Source: Pseudomonadota bacterium (lineage in GTDB: Bacteria; Pseudomonadota; Gammaproteobacteria; Burkholderiales; REEB80). Taken from it: a DNA stretch of 50,350 nt. Both the position numbers and the translations under genes were made by a program. Under the pieces are notes generated by a model. That model had not been told where the DNA came from, did not search any database, and saw nothing but the letters and a program-made list of their open reading frames with translations. The stretch's first letter is position 1; each line of letters starts with the position of its first letter. Below are positions 25,794 through 36,311 of the stretch, piece after piece. Location: the NCBI GenBank assembly GCA_018971485.1, contig JAGXAQ010000012.1, forward strand, positions 1-50,350. The letters run 5' to 3'.

Positions 25794-26344
25794 TTCCCCC
25801 CCGGTTGGGTTGGATGGCTGTCTTGGGGTTGAAATACAGCATGTACCCGGCCTCCTCCTCCCCCGCTAACCTGAAAGATTGTACTCTTGATATTGTAGGT
25901 AATAGTGTTGCCTTCAACTAAATCATTGTTTTTTAATAATTTAGCGTGGCCTATTAATGTTACCACATCGGTTTGCGTGTTGTATTGTGCCTGTTGGGCC
26001 TGTCCTTTGAGCAGGCCTTGATTATTATCGAGGGTTTCATGGAATGTGACAGGGTTGCCGTATGCAAAGGCTGTTCTGGTTTTGCCCTTTTGAATGACCA
26101 CCAGGCGATCTGCATGAATTGTCAGGCTTCCTTGTGTTAATACGACATTGCCCTGGTAGGTGCTGGTCTGTTTCAGGTCATTGACCATGAGATGGTCGGC
26201 ATTTAACACCAATGGCTGATTGCGATCGGTGCTCAGGGCCTGCGCTGCTTTGGCCAGCAAGAAGGGGCTTGCAGCCAGAAGGAGGATAAGGCTGCGTAGG
26301 ATATAGGATCTGGTTGTGTGCATTGGAGGGATATCCATGGTCAT
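25790..26344 (-). CDS. lptA: LPS transport periplasmic protein LptA
   Basis: LptA forms the periplasmic beta-jellyroll bridge that carries LPS from LptC to LptD. The protein has a signal peptide (hydrophobic [19 protein letters not shown]) and an OstA-type repeat core ([32 protein letters not shown]). The ATG at 26344 starts 3 bp after the lptC stop; a TTG at 26350 and an ATG at 26323 are alternatives. A glycine run (SGGGGGR) lies near the C-terminus. Confidence 0.9.
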   Translation of the reverse strand: MTMDIPPMHTTRSYILRSLILLLAASPFLLAKAAQALSTDRNQPLVLNADHLMVNDLKQTSTYQGNVVLTQGSLTIHADRLVVIQKGKTRTAFAYGNPVTFHETLDNNQGLLKGQAQQAQYNTQTDVVTLIGHAKLLKNNDLVEGNTITYNIKSTIFQVSGGGGGRVHAVFQPQDSHPTQPGGK

Positions 26345-26346
26345 GA

Positions 26347-26907
26347 TCAATGATAGGTGACTTGCACGTGCTGAAGCAAATGCGCAATACGTGTACGGGT
26401 ATTGATATTCATCCCGCCGGCTGTGATAAGCGTGTTCTGCCCTTTAATTTGTATCGGTTGATCGGTATCAGCATAATCCTGATGGGGATCAACATGAAGG
26501 AATTGGGTGGTAGCGACCCAGTTTTTTTCGGTGTTTGTATAAATTGCCTGAATCTTGACGCGATCCATGAAATAAATCTGCCGGGTATTGTTGAGCAGTT
26601 TGCCCCGCTTTGCCGTGATGGTCATGGTGGGCTTGTTCTGTTTGATTTGCGTGAAATCCGGTGCGGTCATCCAAAGGGTATTGTCGTCAGGATAATGGAT
26701 CATGGTCTGGGCAGAAAGGGTAGATTCAGGTTTGCCTTGGGCACTAAAAGAAGTTGCGTGCAAGCCATCAATGATGAAATCAATGTTGTGGCCTTTTGAA
26801 ACGGGCCGCAGCTGGGGCAACTTAACGGCGTAATCCAGCCAGAACGTGGAGAGGGCTAGCAGGAATACTAGTCCGAGGGTCATCCAGGACGCCGAACGGT
26901 CTTTCAT
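26347..26907 (-). CDS. lptC: LPS export protein LptC
   Basis: LptC anchors the LPS bridge to the LptB2FG complex. The 186-residue protein has one N-terminal membrane helix (about 10-28) and a periplasmic beta-jellyroll; sequence conservation in this family is low, so the call relies on topology, YPDDNTLWMTAPDF-like repeats and position between kdsC and lptA. It overlaps kdsC by 4 bp. Confidence 0.88.
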   Translation of the reverse strand: MKDRSASWMTLGLVFLLALSTFWLDYAVKLPQLRPVSKGHNIDFIIDGLHATSFSAQGKPESTLSAQTMIHYPDDNTLWMTAPDFTQIKQNKPTMTITAKRGKLLNNTRQIYFMDRVKIQAIYTNTEKNWVATTQFLHVDPHQDYADTDQPIQIKGQNTLITAGGMNINTRTRIAHLLQHVQVTYH

Positions 26908-27428
26908 GAAAAATAAGGAGCAAGAAGGGGTTCAAGCTTGCCCTGTGCGTTAAGGATAAGTTCACAGGCTTCCCTGACTGCTCCATGTCCTCCCGGGGTC
27001 TTTGTTACATAGTGGGCCTGTTCACGTACAATGGCAGGGGCATTAGGCACTGAAAGTGCAAATCCGACCCGGCGCAGGAGGGGAATGTCCATGACATCAT
27101 CCCCCATGTAGGACATGTCAGCCAGGCTCAGCCCAAGTTGGGCCTGAAGAGAGTATAAGACAGGCAGTTTGTCTGCGATACCCTGGTAGACAAAATCAAA
27201 GCCGAGATCTTTTGCACGCTGATTGACAGCCGTTGATGTTCGACCCGAAAGAAGGGCGAGCCGGATCCCTCCTGCCTTGAGAAGCTTGAGCCCATGTCCG
27301 TCCAGCGCATTAAAGATTTTAAGCTCTGCCCCGGTTTCGGTAAATAAGAGGCTGGCATCAGTCATGACACCATCTACATCAAAGATGGCCAGCTGGATGG
27401 TACTTGCTAAAGTGTCAACTGATGGCAT
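26904..27428 (-). CDS. kdsC: KDO 8-phosphate phosphatase KdsC
   Basis: KdsC dephosphorylates 3-deoxy-D-manno-octulosonate 8-phosphate for LPS core synthesis. This 174-residue HAD-family protein of the cap-less C0 type shows the nucleophile motif FDVDGVMTD (Asp17, Asp19), LSGRTSTAV, and GDDVMDIPLLRRVG. It lies 8 bp after kdsD. Confidence 0.95.
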   Translation of the reverse strand: MPSVDTLASTIQLAIFDVDGVMTDASLLFTETGAELKIFNALDGHGLKLLKAGGIRLALLSGRTSTAVNQRAKDLGFDFVYQGIADKLPVLYSLQAQLGLSLADMSYMGDDVMDIPLLRRVGFALSVPNAPAIVREQAHYVTKTPGGHGAVREACELILNAQGKLEPLLAPYFS

Positions 27429-27436
27429 AAAGATTC

Positions 27437-28453
27437 CTAGACTACACCGGCTCGCATCAGATCGTGCATGTTCAAGGCACCGAGCAATCGGTTCTGTTCA
27501 TCGGTAACGAGAAGCGCAGTGATTCGTTTTTCTTCCATCAGGGCTACAGCAGTAGCAGCTAGTTCATGGCTGCTGATGGTATGAGGCGAAGGTGTCATGA
27601 CTTCACCAATGGTTACACCGCGGATATCTTCTTCTTTGTCGAGGGTGCGCCTTAGATCCCCATCCGTATAAATTCCTTCAAGGGTTCCATCAGGTTGTGT
27701 AATAGCTGTAAGCCCCAGCCCTTTCCTGGACATTTCGAGAAGCGCTTCCCTTAATGGCGCTGTTCGCTGAACATGTGGCAGCGCATCGCCGTGGCGCATG
27801 ATGTCACTGACCCGAATCAGGAGCCGGCGTCCCAGTGCCCCCCCGGGATGGGTCCTGGCAAAGTCTTCGGCATTAAAGCCACGCAGGTCCAGCAGGGCAA
27901 GAGCCAAGGCATCCCCTAGTGCAAGAGTGGCTGTTGTACTTGCAGTGGGTGCGAGGCCAAGCGGACAGGCTTCCTTTTCTATTCTGACATGAAGATGGAC
28001 AGTGGCTTCCCGTGCAAGGGTTGAGGCAGGATTTCCGGTGATTGTAATGAGAGGGCTTCCATGCCGCTTGAGTAAAGGCACAATAGTAAGGAGCTCATGG
28101 CTTTCGCCTGAATGGGAGATAGCAATCATGACATCCTGGCGGGTCATCATTCCCAAATCGCCATGGGTGGCTTCAGCCGGATGCATGAAAAACGCCGGGG
28201 TTCCTGTCGAGGCAAGGGTGGCAGCAATTTTGCGGGCAATATGTCCGGATTTCCCGATACCGCTTACGACAACCCGGCCCTGAGTATGCAAGAGCAGGTT
28301 GAGTGCATCAATAAAGGTGTCGTTGAGCCATTTGGCCTGCATTCTGACAGCATCGGCTTCTATCTGAAGAACGGTACGGGCGAGTTCCATGACACGTTTG
28401 GCTTCCTCGCTCCTGAGTGGTTGGCTGTCTATCGGCTGGAGTGTATCAATCAT
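27437..28453 (-). CDS. kdsD: Arabinose-5-phosphate isomerase KdsD
   Basis: KdsD isomerises ribulose 5-phosphate to arabinose 5-phosphate, the first Kdo precursor. The 338-residue protein has a SIS domain (VSGIGKSGHIARKIAATLASTG split over 80-105; EATHGDLGM; ISHSGESHE) and a C-terminal pair of CBS domains. The ATG at 28453 is chosen since 27 upstream in-frame residues look non-coding. It is the first gene of the minus-strand kds-lpt-rpoN block. Confidence 0.94.
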   Translation of the reverse strand: MIDTLQPIDSQPLRSEEAKRVMELARTVLQIEADAVRMQAKWLNDTFIDALNLLLHTQGRVVVSGIGKSGHIARKIAATLASTGTPAFFMHPAEATHGDLGMMTRQDVMIAISHSGESHELLTIVPLLKRHGSPLITITGNPASTLAREATVHLHVRIEKEACPLGLAPTASTTATLALGDALALALLDLRGFNAEDFARTHPGGALGRRLLIRVSDIMRHGDALPHVQRTAPLREALLEMSRKGLGLTAITQPDGTLEGIYTDGDLRRTLDKEEDIRGVTIGEVMTPSPHTISSHELAATAVALMEEKRITALLVTDEQNRLLGALNMHDLMRAGVV

Positions 28454-28675
28454 TGAGCGTGGAATCGCCTTGCCTGGATGAAATTCATGTCCGGTATTAT
28501 ACCTAAATATCATCTGTCTTGACATCTGCTTCATGCTGATCTGTTGTATTTTTAGCCATTTAGGCTGCGGCTGCTGGAAATAGGTTAATCGATAGTGGCA
28601 AATGATCCTTCAATCAAGGTAGAATGCAACATTCTTGTGTTTTTTCACCTTATTTATCCTGTCACACTACTATAC
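28454..28675. other. Divergent promoter region between kdsD and mlaF
   Basis: This 222-bp gap separates two large divergent operons and must contain promoters for both. A TTGACA at 28519-28524 on the plus strand has no convincing -10 at normal spacing. No hairpin or repeat was recognised. Confidence 0.4.
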
Positions 28676-29485
28676 ATGTCAAGTGAAACACTGGTTGAGA
28701 TAACAAACCTGGACTTTTCCTACCCAAACCGGGCTATTCTGAAAGGGATCAACCTGTCCATTCCTAAAGGTCAGGTTGTGGCCATCATGGGGGGCAGCGG
28801 CTGTGGGAAAACCACGCTTTTGCGACTTATAGGCGGCATGATTCGGGCACAGTCCGGAAAGGTGTGCGTTGGGGGTGAGGATATCCAGGGGATGACCCGG
28901 GATCAGCTCTACGGCATGCGTCGGCGTATGGGGATGCTGTTTCAGTTTGGGGCCCTTTTTACGGATTTATCCGTTTTTGAGAATGTTGCTTTTCCATTGC
29001 GTGAGCATACTGATTTACCCGAAAGCATGATAGCGGATCTGGTTCTGCTCAAGCTTCATGTGGTTGGCCTGCGGGGTGCAGCCTATATGATGCCTTCTGA
29101 ATTATCGGGTGGAATGAGCCGTAGAGTAGCCCTTGCGCGGGCCATTGCACTTGATCCCATGTTAATGATGTATGATGAGCCGTTTACAGGACTTGATCCG
29201 ATTTCACTGGGCGTGATCGGAAAGTTGATTCGCGATTTGAACGATGCACTGGGCACAACGTCCATACTGGTTACCCATGACATTCATGAGTCTTTGAACA
29301 TGGTCGACTATGTTTATTTTATTTCCGAGGGCCAGGTTGTGGCGCAAGGCACACCCGATGAGGTGCGTCACTCTGCTTCTGCGTTTGTTGAGCAGTTTGT
29401 CAATGGTTATCCGGATGGCCCGGTTCCCTTTCATTATCCTGCACCGTCCCTTCAGGAGGACTTGAGAATGGGGACCAGAAAATGA
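28676..29485 (+). CDS. mlaF: Phospholipid transport ATPase MlaF
   Basis: MlaF is the ATPase of the MlaFEDB inner-membrane complex that keeps outer-membrane lipid asymmetry. The 269-residue protein has Walker A GGSGCGKTT (39-47), a Q-loop, the signature LSGGMSRRVALARA and Walker B MMYDEPFTGLDP. The ATG at 28676 is the family-like start (MSSETLVEI). It overlaps mlaE by 4 bp and leads a 16-kb run of co-oriented genes. Confidence 0.94.
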   Translation: MSSETLVEITNLDFSYPNRAILKGINLSIPKGQVVAIMGGSGCGKTTLLRLIGGMIRAQSGKVCVGGEDIQGMTRDQLYGMRRRMGMLFQFGALFTDLSVFENVAFPLREHTDLPESMIADLVLLKLHVVGLRGAAYMMPSELSGGMSRRVALARAIALDPMLMMYDEPFTGLDPISLGVIGKLIRDLNDALGTTSILVTHDIHESLNMVDYVYFISEGQVVAQGTPDEVRHSASAFVEQFVNGYPDGPVPFHYPAPSLQEDLRMGTRK

Positions 29486-30279
29486 TGGTTGACCAGTTCG
29501 TTGCCCAGATCCGCCGGCTTGGTCATGGTGTCATTGATGCCGTGATGCGGCTAGGATTTGCTGCCCGTTTTTTCATGGCCCTGATACTGGCCTCGGGTAC
29601 AGGGCTGCGCCGGTTTTCCCTTGTGGTTCGCGAGATCTATTTTGCAGGGTTCATGTCGCTTATCATCATCAGTGTGTCTGGCCTTTTTGTGGGCATGGTT
29701 CTTGGGTTACAAGGATATAATACCCTGCAGCGCTTCGGTTCTGAATCGGCTCTGGGGGTTCTGGTTGCCCTGTCCTTGCTACGTGAGCTGGGACCGGTTG
29801 TGGCTGCCCTTCTATTTGCCAGCCGGGCAGGCACGGCCATGACAGCGGAGATAGGATTGATGAAGTCAACGGAGCAGCTTGTAGCCATGGATATGATGGC
29901 CGTTAATCCGTTGGCCCGGGTTATTGCCCCCAAGTTCTGGGCAGGGGTCCTGTCCATGCCTTTGCTGGCTGCCATATTCAGTGCGGTAGGTATATTTGGG
30001 GGGTATTTGATTGGGGTCAGGTTCATTGGGGTGGATGCCGGTACTTTCTGGTCCCAGATGCAGGCGCAGGTGAGTGTGCGTACGGATATTCTTTATGGGG
30101 TATACAAAAGTTTTGTGTTTGGTGTTGTAGTGACGGCCATTGCCCTTTTTGAGGGGTTTGATGCTCCAGCAACAGCAGAAGGGGTATCGCGGGCTACGAC
30201 CCGAACGGTAGTCATATCCAGCCTGGCCATTCTGGTGCTGGATTTTGTATTGACCGCGTTCATGCTGGGAGGAAACTGA
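29482..30279 (+). CDS. mlaE: Phospholipid transport permease MlaE
   Basis: MlaE is the membrane subunit of the Mla ABC transporter. The 265-residue protein has five to six hydrophobic segments and the MlaE/YrbE signatures FVGMVLGLQGYNTLQRFG, LRELGPVVAALLFASRAGTA and AEIGLMKSTEQLVAM. The start abuts mlaF and the stop abuts mlaD with no gap. Confidence 0.95.
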   Translation: MMVDQFVAQIRRLGHGVIDAVMRLGFAARFFMALILASGTGLRRFSLVVREIYFAGFMSLIIISVSGLFVGMVLGLQGYNTLQRFGSESALGVLVALSLLRELGPVVAALLFASRAGTAMTAEIGLMKSTEQLVAMDMMAVNPLARVIAPKFWAGVLSMPLLAAIFSAVGIFGGYLIGVRFIGVDAGTFWSQMQAQVSVRTDILYGVYKSFVFGVVVTAIALFEGFDAPATAEGVSRATTRTVVISSLAILVLDFVLTAFMLGGN

Positions 30280-30780
30280 ATGGAGCGCTCCACATATGAT
30301 TTGTGGGTAGGACTTTTTGTAGTGGCTGGACTGGTTGCGTTGCTTGCCCTGGCATTCAAGGCAGGTAATCTCGGGGCATCAAGCATTGGGTCGAGCTATG
30401 TTGTGAAGGCCAATTTTGATGATGTCGGAGGATTAAAAGTGCGTGCTCCAGTCAAGGCTTCCGGGGTTGTTGTGGGCCGTGTGACGTCGATTCGTTTTGA
30501 TCCGGTCCGTTATCAGGCCCAGGTCACCATGAAGATTGGCGATGCATATCGTTTTCCCCGGGATACGACAGCCTCGATTCTGACCTCTGGACTGTTGGGT
30601 GATCAATATGTTGGCCTGGATGCCGGGGGTGATTCCGTCATGCTGAAGAATGGAGATACCATTCATCTGACCCAGTCAGCCATTGTCATAGAAAAGCTGA
30701 TTGGACAGTTTCTGTTTAATAAGGCAAGTGGCGGGGGGAAGAGCCCATCGTCTTCTACGGCCAAGGCGGGAGGGCTCTGA
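30280..30780 (+). CDS. mlaD: MCE-domain phospholipid-binding protein MlaD
   Basis: MlaD is the periplasmic hexameric MCE ring bound to MlaFE. The 166-residue protein has an N-terminal membrane helix (about 8-27) and one MCE domain containing VKANFDDVGGLKVRAPVKASG, split across 44-64, and ILTSGLLGDQYVGLDAGG. A short Ser/Gly-rich tail follows. The next gene begins 1 bp after its stop. Confidence 0.94.
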   Translation: MERSTYDLWVGLFVVAGLVALLALAFKAGNLGASSIGSSYVVKANFDDVGGLKVRAPVKASGVVVGRVTSIRFDPVRYQAQVTMKIGDAYRFPRDTTASILTSGLLGDQYVGLDAGGDSVMLKNGDTIHLTQSAIVIEKLIGQFLFNKASGGGKSPSSSTAKAGGL

Positions 30781-30781
30781 G

Positions 30782-32155
30782 ATGAAACTTAGGATATCCG
30801 GGATATTAATTGTATGTGCTTTGTCTTCGGGCTGGAGTCTTTCTGCTCAGGCAGTGACAGTTAATGTGAATGAGGCTGTTGCAATGAGCCTTAAGGCTGA
30901 CCCCCGCATCAAGGAGCAGCAGCAGGTGGTTGAAGAAGCCAGGGGGTTGCTCGACGAAGCAAAGGGCCATGGTGGGGTTATGTTTTCGGGTAACTCTTTC
31001 TTGGGCATTGCCCCTGCAGTTTCGGGAGGGATTTATTCCGGCGGAGCCCAGAGCGGTACGACACTGCGTTCTGACGAGTACCCGGTAAAACGCTATTCTG
31101 ACTGGGAATATCTGGAGTTTTCGATTATAAAACCCCTTTATACGTTCGGTAAGCTACATCATTACACTGCTGCTGCACGAAACAATATTCTGGTTAAAAA
31201 AGCCCAGGTTCAAGGCGTCAGGCTTCATACCGCATTTGATACCAGACGCGCCTATTATGGCTATTTGACAGCGCGGGATACGACATTGTTGCTGGAGGAT
31301 ATCCTTCAAAAGGTAAATTCTGCAATTGCTACGGTTAAGGATTCCCTCAAAAAACAGAGTGGGGATGTGACCCAGTCTGATTTATATGCCTTGCAGGCGG
31401 GTCGTGGTGAACTGCTTAAATATATCAGCCAGGCCAAAGCCATCAAGAAAATCAGTCTGGATGGCTTGAAAGTTCTGACAGGGGTGGGTTTGGAGGGTCA
31501 GCTTAAAGTGGCTGATGATAGTCTCGAGCCGGTTGCTTTCCCCAAGGGCACGGCACAAGACTATATCAATACCGCGATTGCCAATCGACCTGAATTTGCT
31601 GAACTCAAGGCAGGCCTTGAGGCGCAGCGACAGCTTGTTGCTGCCAAGCATGCCGGCAACTATCCGAATGTCTATGCAGGTCTTGTAGGAACCTTGTCGC
31701 ATGCCTCAAGGCGAAGCCGGTTGAATAATCCATATATCTATGATCCATTCAATAGTGCCGGTGTCACGCCGGTTATTGGCATTGAGTGGGATATGCAGCC
31801 AGGCGTGGTGAGTGGTCAGGTCAGGCGGGCGCAGGCACAGCTGAATGCCTTGAATGATGAAAACCGGTTTGCTGAAATGGGAATCCCGTTTCAGGTCAGT
31901 GAAGCTGTTGCGCATATGGATGCAGATTACAGGTCTGTTGAGGATTTGAGGCAGGCGGCCGAATCTGCCCGCAGATGGATGGTGTCCAGTTTTGCCGATT
32001 TCAGTGCAGGGTTGGGAAAGGCAGACAAGCTTGCTGATGCGGTGAAAACGTATGCCCTGACCTCAGCTGATTATTTAAAGACGGTGAATGATTATAATAT
32101 GGATGTTGCTAACCTTGATCTGATGACAGGCACCGGATTGTCGGCAGCAAATTAA
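30782..32155 (+). CDS. TolC-family outer-membrane protein in the mla operon
   Basis: The 457-residue protein has a signal peptide (cleavage likely after AQA, about residue 23) and TolC-type architecture: an N-terminal NVNEAVAMSLKADPRIKEQ block, long alpha-helical stretches and a repeated second half (YINTAIANRPEFAELKAGLE). Such proteins form trimeric outer-membrane channels for export. It lies between mlaD and mlaC, the slot where many betaproteobacteria carry the lipoprotein gene mlaA, and starts 1 bp after mlaD. It may work with the Mla system or with the ABC-2 exporter encoded four genes on; neither is proven. Confidence 0.82.
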   Translation: MKLRISGILIVCALSSGWSLSAQAVTVNVNEAVAMSLKADPRIKEQQQVVEEARGLLDEAKGHGGVMFSGNSFLGIAPAVSGGIYSGGAQSGTTLRSDEYPVKRYSDWEYLEFSIIKPLYTFGKLHHYTAAARNNILVKKAQVQGVRLHTAFDTRRAYYGYLTARDTTLLLEDILQKVNSAIATVKDSLKKQSGDVTQSDLYALQAGRGELLKYISQAKAIKKISLDGLKVLTGVGLEGQLKVADDSLEPVAFPKGTAQDYINTAIANRPEFAELKAGLEAQRQLVAAKHAGNYPNVYAGLVGTLSHASRRSRLNNPYIYDPFNSAGVTPVIGIEWDMQPGVVSGQVRRAQAQLNALNDENRFAEMGIPFQVSEAVAHMDADYRSVEDLRQAAESARRWMVSSFADFSAGLGKADKLADAVKTYALTSADYLKTVNDYNMDVANLDLMTGTGLSAAN

Positions 32156-32169
32156 ACGAGGATGCAAAG

Positions 32170-32766
32170 ATGAAGAGATTTCTTGCTGTAGTTGCCCTTT
32201 TTTCCATAATGAATGGTATCGCGTTTGCAAAGGCGCTTCCTCCTGATCAGTTGACACGCAATACGGCCCAGGAAGTGTTGTCGATTCTGCACGAGAACCA
32301 TGCCATTTTGAATAGCCAGGCGAAAATTCAGCAACTGGTTGAGGCAAAGGTCCTGCCTTATTTCGACTTCAGGCGCATGACTGAACTAGCCATGGGTATT
32401 AACTGGCGCCGTGCTTCACCTGCCCAGCAGGCAGAACTGGTCAAGCAGTTTCAGCAGCTTCTGGTTCGTACGTATTCTTCTGCTCTTCAATCCTATAGTG
32501 GCCAGACGATCACCTATTTGCCTTTTCATATGGCTCCAGGTGATACGGATGTAGTGGTGCGGACTCAAATTAACCAACCAGGGCAACAGCCTGTCCCAGT
32601 GAACTATAGCCTGGAGAAAAAAAGTGCAGGCTGGAAAGTGTATGACATTGCGGTCGATGGCGTCAGTCTTGTGACGAATTACCGTTCTTCATTCAATGCA
32701 GAGATTCAGCGTAATGGTATCCAGGGCCTGATCCAGGCCTTAACCAAGAAAAACCGGGCGAGTTAG
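32170..32766 (+). CDS. mlaC: Phospholipid-binding periplasmic protein MlaC
   Basis: MlaC shuttles phospholipids across the periplasm between MlaA in the outer membrane and MlaFEDB. The 198-residue protein has a signal peptide (cleavage likely after AFA, about residue 20) and the Tgt2/MlaC domain with VLPYFDFRRMTELAMGINWR, FQQLLVRTYSSAL and WKVYDIAVDGVSLVTNYR. No mlaA was seen in the window. Confidence 0.94.
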   Translation: MKRFLAVVALFSIMNGIAFAKALPPDQLTRNTAQEVLSILHENHAILNSQAKIQQLVEAKVLPYFDFRRMTELAMGINWRRASPAQQAELVKQFQQLLVRTYSSALQSYSGQTITYLPFHMAPGDTDVVVRTQINQPGQQPVPVNYSLEKKSAGWKVYDIAVDGVSLVTNYRSSFNAEIQRNGIQGLIQALTKKNRAS

Positions 32767-32771
32767 AATCC

Positions 32772-33059
32772 ATGACAGCCAGGTTTATTCCGGAAGGGCC
32801 GTTAAGTTTGGATACGGTGTCGCAACTACGTGAGGCTGGTGAAAAGGCGATGGCGGCTTCACCGGTCTGCTTTGATCTGGGTCGGATTACCCAGGTGGAT
32901 TCTTCTGCAATTTCTTTGATTCTGGAATGGAAGCGTATGGCCATGGACAAAGGTGTCGAGCTGGAATTTGCCACCTTTCCCGACCATCTGCTGACCCTTG
33001 CAGAACTCTATGGGGTTCATGAACTTATTATTCAAGTCCCGCATGACAACAGCCATTGA
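32772..33059 (+). CDS. mlaB: STAS-domain protein MlaB
   Basis: MlaB is the small cytoplasmic STAS protein that stabilises and activates MlaF. The 95-residue product shows FDLGRITQVDSSAISLILEW, the STAS loop with the conserved Asp-Ser-Ser. It overlaps the next ABC ATPase gene by 17 bp. Confidence 0.88.
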   Translation: MTARFIPEGPLSLDTVSQLREAGEKAMAASPVCFDLGRITQVDSSAISLILEWKRMAMDKGVELEFATFPDHLLTLAELYGVHELIIQVPHDNSH

Positions 33060-33951
33060 AATTTCCGGGGTGCACAAACATTTTGGTTCCCTGCATGCTC
33101 TAAGAGGGCTTGATTTGACCATTGAGCAGGGAGAATTTTTTGCCCTGCTTGGACCTAATGGTGCAGGCAAATCAACCCTGATTAGCCTTCTGGCCGGCCT
33201 GCTTCGACCAGACCAGGGTTATCTTCGGGTTCTAGGGCATGATGTAGTTCGAGATTATCGGCTGGCGCGGCGTTCTTTAGGGGTCGTTCCCCAGGAGATT
33301 GTGTATGATCCTTTTTTTACGGTTCGCGAAACACTCCTTATCCAGTCAGGTTATTATGGCTTAAGGCATAATGATGCCTGGATTAACACCTTGCTAGAGC
33401 GGCTCGATCTGTCAGATAAGGCTGATGTTAACATGCGAGCCTTATCAGGCGGGATGAAAAGGCGGGTACTGGTTGCCCAGGCACTGGTCCATCGGCCTGA
33501 AGTCATTGTTCTGGATGAACCAACGGCCGGAGTGGATGTGGAGTTACGGCAGACCTTGTGGGCGTTTATCCAGAATCTTAATAGCCAGGGGCATACGATA
33601 GTGCTAACGACGCATTATCTTGAAGAAGCCCAGGAATTTTGTCAGAGGATAGCCATGCTCAAACAAGGGCAGATTGTGGCACTTGATACGACACAAAACC
33701 TGCTGGCCAGTTTTGAGCGGCGGGAACTAAGACTGGCACTCGACTCGGCTGGACTTCCAGAGTCTTTACGTCCATTGCTCAGGAGGAGCATCGGCTCAAC
33801 CCATATTCTTGATTTGCCTTCGCTTGGATGCCTGGAAGAAATTCTGGGGATAATCCGTCAATCCGGCGCGCAAATTGAGGATTTGTCTTTGGTTGAGCCA
33901 GATCTGGAAGATATATTTGTCTCGATTATGAGCGAGCAGGCATCGGTATGA
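33043..33951 (+). CDS. ABC-2 type exporter ATPase (YadG-like)
   Basis: The 302-residue protein has Walker A GPNGAGKST (37-45), signature ALSGGMKRRVLVAQAL, Walker B VIVLDEPTAGVD and a C-terminal extension typical of drug or polysaccharide exporters. It forms a pair with the following permease, as in E. coli yadG-yadH. Position between mlaB and ibaG is common in betaproteobacteria. The substrate is unknown. The start at 33043 (MTTAIEISG) fits the family; an upstream start at 32998 lies inside mlaB. Confidence 0.9.
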   Translation: MTTAIEISGVHKHFGSLHALRGLDLTIEQGEFFALLGPNGAGKSTLISLLAGLLRPDQGYLRVLGHDVVRDYRLARRSLGVVPQEIVYDPFFTVRETLLIQSGYYGLRHNDAWINTLLERLDLSDKADVNMRALSGGMKRRVLVAQALVHRPEVIVLDEPTAGVDVELRQTLWAFIQNLNSQGHTIVLTTHYLEEAQEFCQRIAMLKQGQIVALDTTQNLLASFERRELRLALDSAGLPESLRPLLRRSIGSTHILDLPSLGCLEEILGIIRQSGAQIEDLSLVEPDLEDIFVSIMSEQASV

Positions 33952-34703
33952 TTGGTTTTTCAACCCTCTTTTACAAGGAACTGCTGCGCTTTTGGAAAGT
34001 CAGTTTCCAGACAGTTCTGGCCCCGGTTCTGACTACCCTTTTGTACTTGCTTATATTTTCTTATGTCCTGTCTAAACGAATCGAGGTCTATCCGGGCGTA
34101 TCTTATACCGCTTTCCTTATTCCTGGTCTTGTCATGATGAGCATGTTGCAGAATTCTTTTGCAAATAGCTCTTCCAGCCTGATCCAGTCCAAGGTTACAG
34201 GTAACATTGTTTTTGTTTTGCTTCCTCCGCTTTCTGCGATGGATTTTTTTGGTGCTTATCTTGCAGCATCTGTTGTTCGCGGCTTTATGGTTGGATTGGG
34301 GGTGCTGTTAGTGGCACAGATTTATGCACTTACACCGCCCGTTCATATCTTCTGGGCTATAGTGTTCGGACTGTTTGGCTGCGGTATACTTGGGTGTCTT
34401 GGGATTATTGCAGGAGTATGGGCTGAAAAGTTCGACCAGTTGGCTGCCTTCCAGAATTTTATTATTGTCCCCTTGTCTTTTTTAAGTGGCGTGTTTTATT
34501 CGATTCATTCCCTGCCGCCATTCTGGCGGCAAATGTCGCGCTTTAATCCGTTTTTCTATATGATTGATGGGTTTCGTTATGGATTTTTTGGTCTGTCGGA
34601 TGTGGCACCCCAGCAGAGCCTGCTGATTGTGGCCGCAAGCTTTCTGGGGTTGTCGGCCTTAACAATCGGGTTGATACACCGAGGCTACAAACTACGTGGA
34701 TAG
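33948..34703 (+). CDS. ABC-2 type exporter permease (YadH-like)
   Basis: The 251-residue membrane protein has six hydrophobic segments and the ABC-2 permease pattern, with FLSGVFYSIHSLPPFWRQ and NPFFYMIDGFRYGFFG near the C-terminus. It overlaps the ATPase gene by 4 bp. The pair could move lipid or envelope material given its setting, but the substrate cannot be read from sequence. Confidence 0.9.
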   Translation: MIGFSTLFYKELLRFWKVSFQTVLAPVLTTLLYLLIFSYVLSKRIEVYPGVSYTAFLIPGLVMMSMLQNSFANSSSSLIQSKVTGNIVFVLLPPLSAMDFFGAYLAASVVRGFMVGLGVLLVAQIYALTPPVHIFWAIVFGLFGCGILGCLGIIAGVWAEKFDQLAAFQNFIIVPLSFLSGVFYSIHSLPPFWRQMSRFNPFFYMIDGFRYGFFGLSDVAPQQSLLIVAASFLGLSALTIGLIHRGYKLRG

Positions 34704-34711
34704 GAGCATGA

Positions 34712-34963
34712 ATGGTAACGGCACAGGATATCTGTCGATATATTGAGGAGCAGATCCCCTGCACTTTTGTTGAGGTGCGTGGCGAAGACGGGCAGCATTT
34801 TGAGGCTGTGATTGTCAGTGAGTTGTTCAAGGATCTACCCATGGTTGCCCAACATCAGGCGGTGTACCGGGCATTGGGTGAGCGTATGCGTGCAGAAATC
34901 CATGCGCTCTCCATGCAGACCTATACTCCAGAGTCCTGGAGCGAGAGACAAAAAATCAACTGA
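34712..34963 (+). CDS. ibaG: BolA-family protein IbaG
   Basis: The 83-residue protein is of the BolA/IbaG type, with FVEVRGEDGQHFEAVIVSE and HQAVYRALGERMRAEIHALS. BolA proteins partner monothiol glutaredoxins in iron-sulfur handling. Position just before murA is that of IbaG in E. coli and most relatives. It starts 8 bp after the permease. Confidence 0.92.
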   Translation: MVTAQDICRYIEEQIPCTFVEVRGEDGQHFEAVIVSELFKDLPMVAQHQAVYRALGERMRAEIHALSMQTYTPESWSERQKIN

Positions 34964-35027
34964 AACGAAATCCGGGCAGGCTTTTGGGGCACACAGGTAT
35001 TTGATGGAATTAGGGAGCAGCGGTTGA

Positions 35028-36281
<1,254 letters not shown>

Positions 36282-36311
36282 CGCACTACAGTTTACAGAA
36301 TGGGATAAAAC

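Noticed and set aside
28519-28549. Sigma-70 promoter for mlaF from TTGACA at 28519
   Set aside because: No acceptable -10 hexamer occurs at 16-18 bp spacing.
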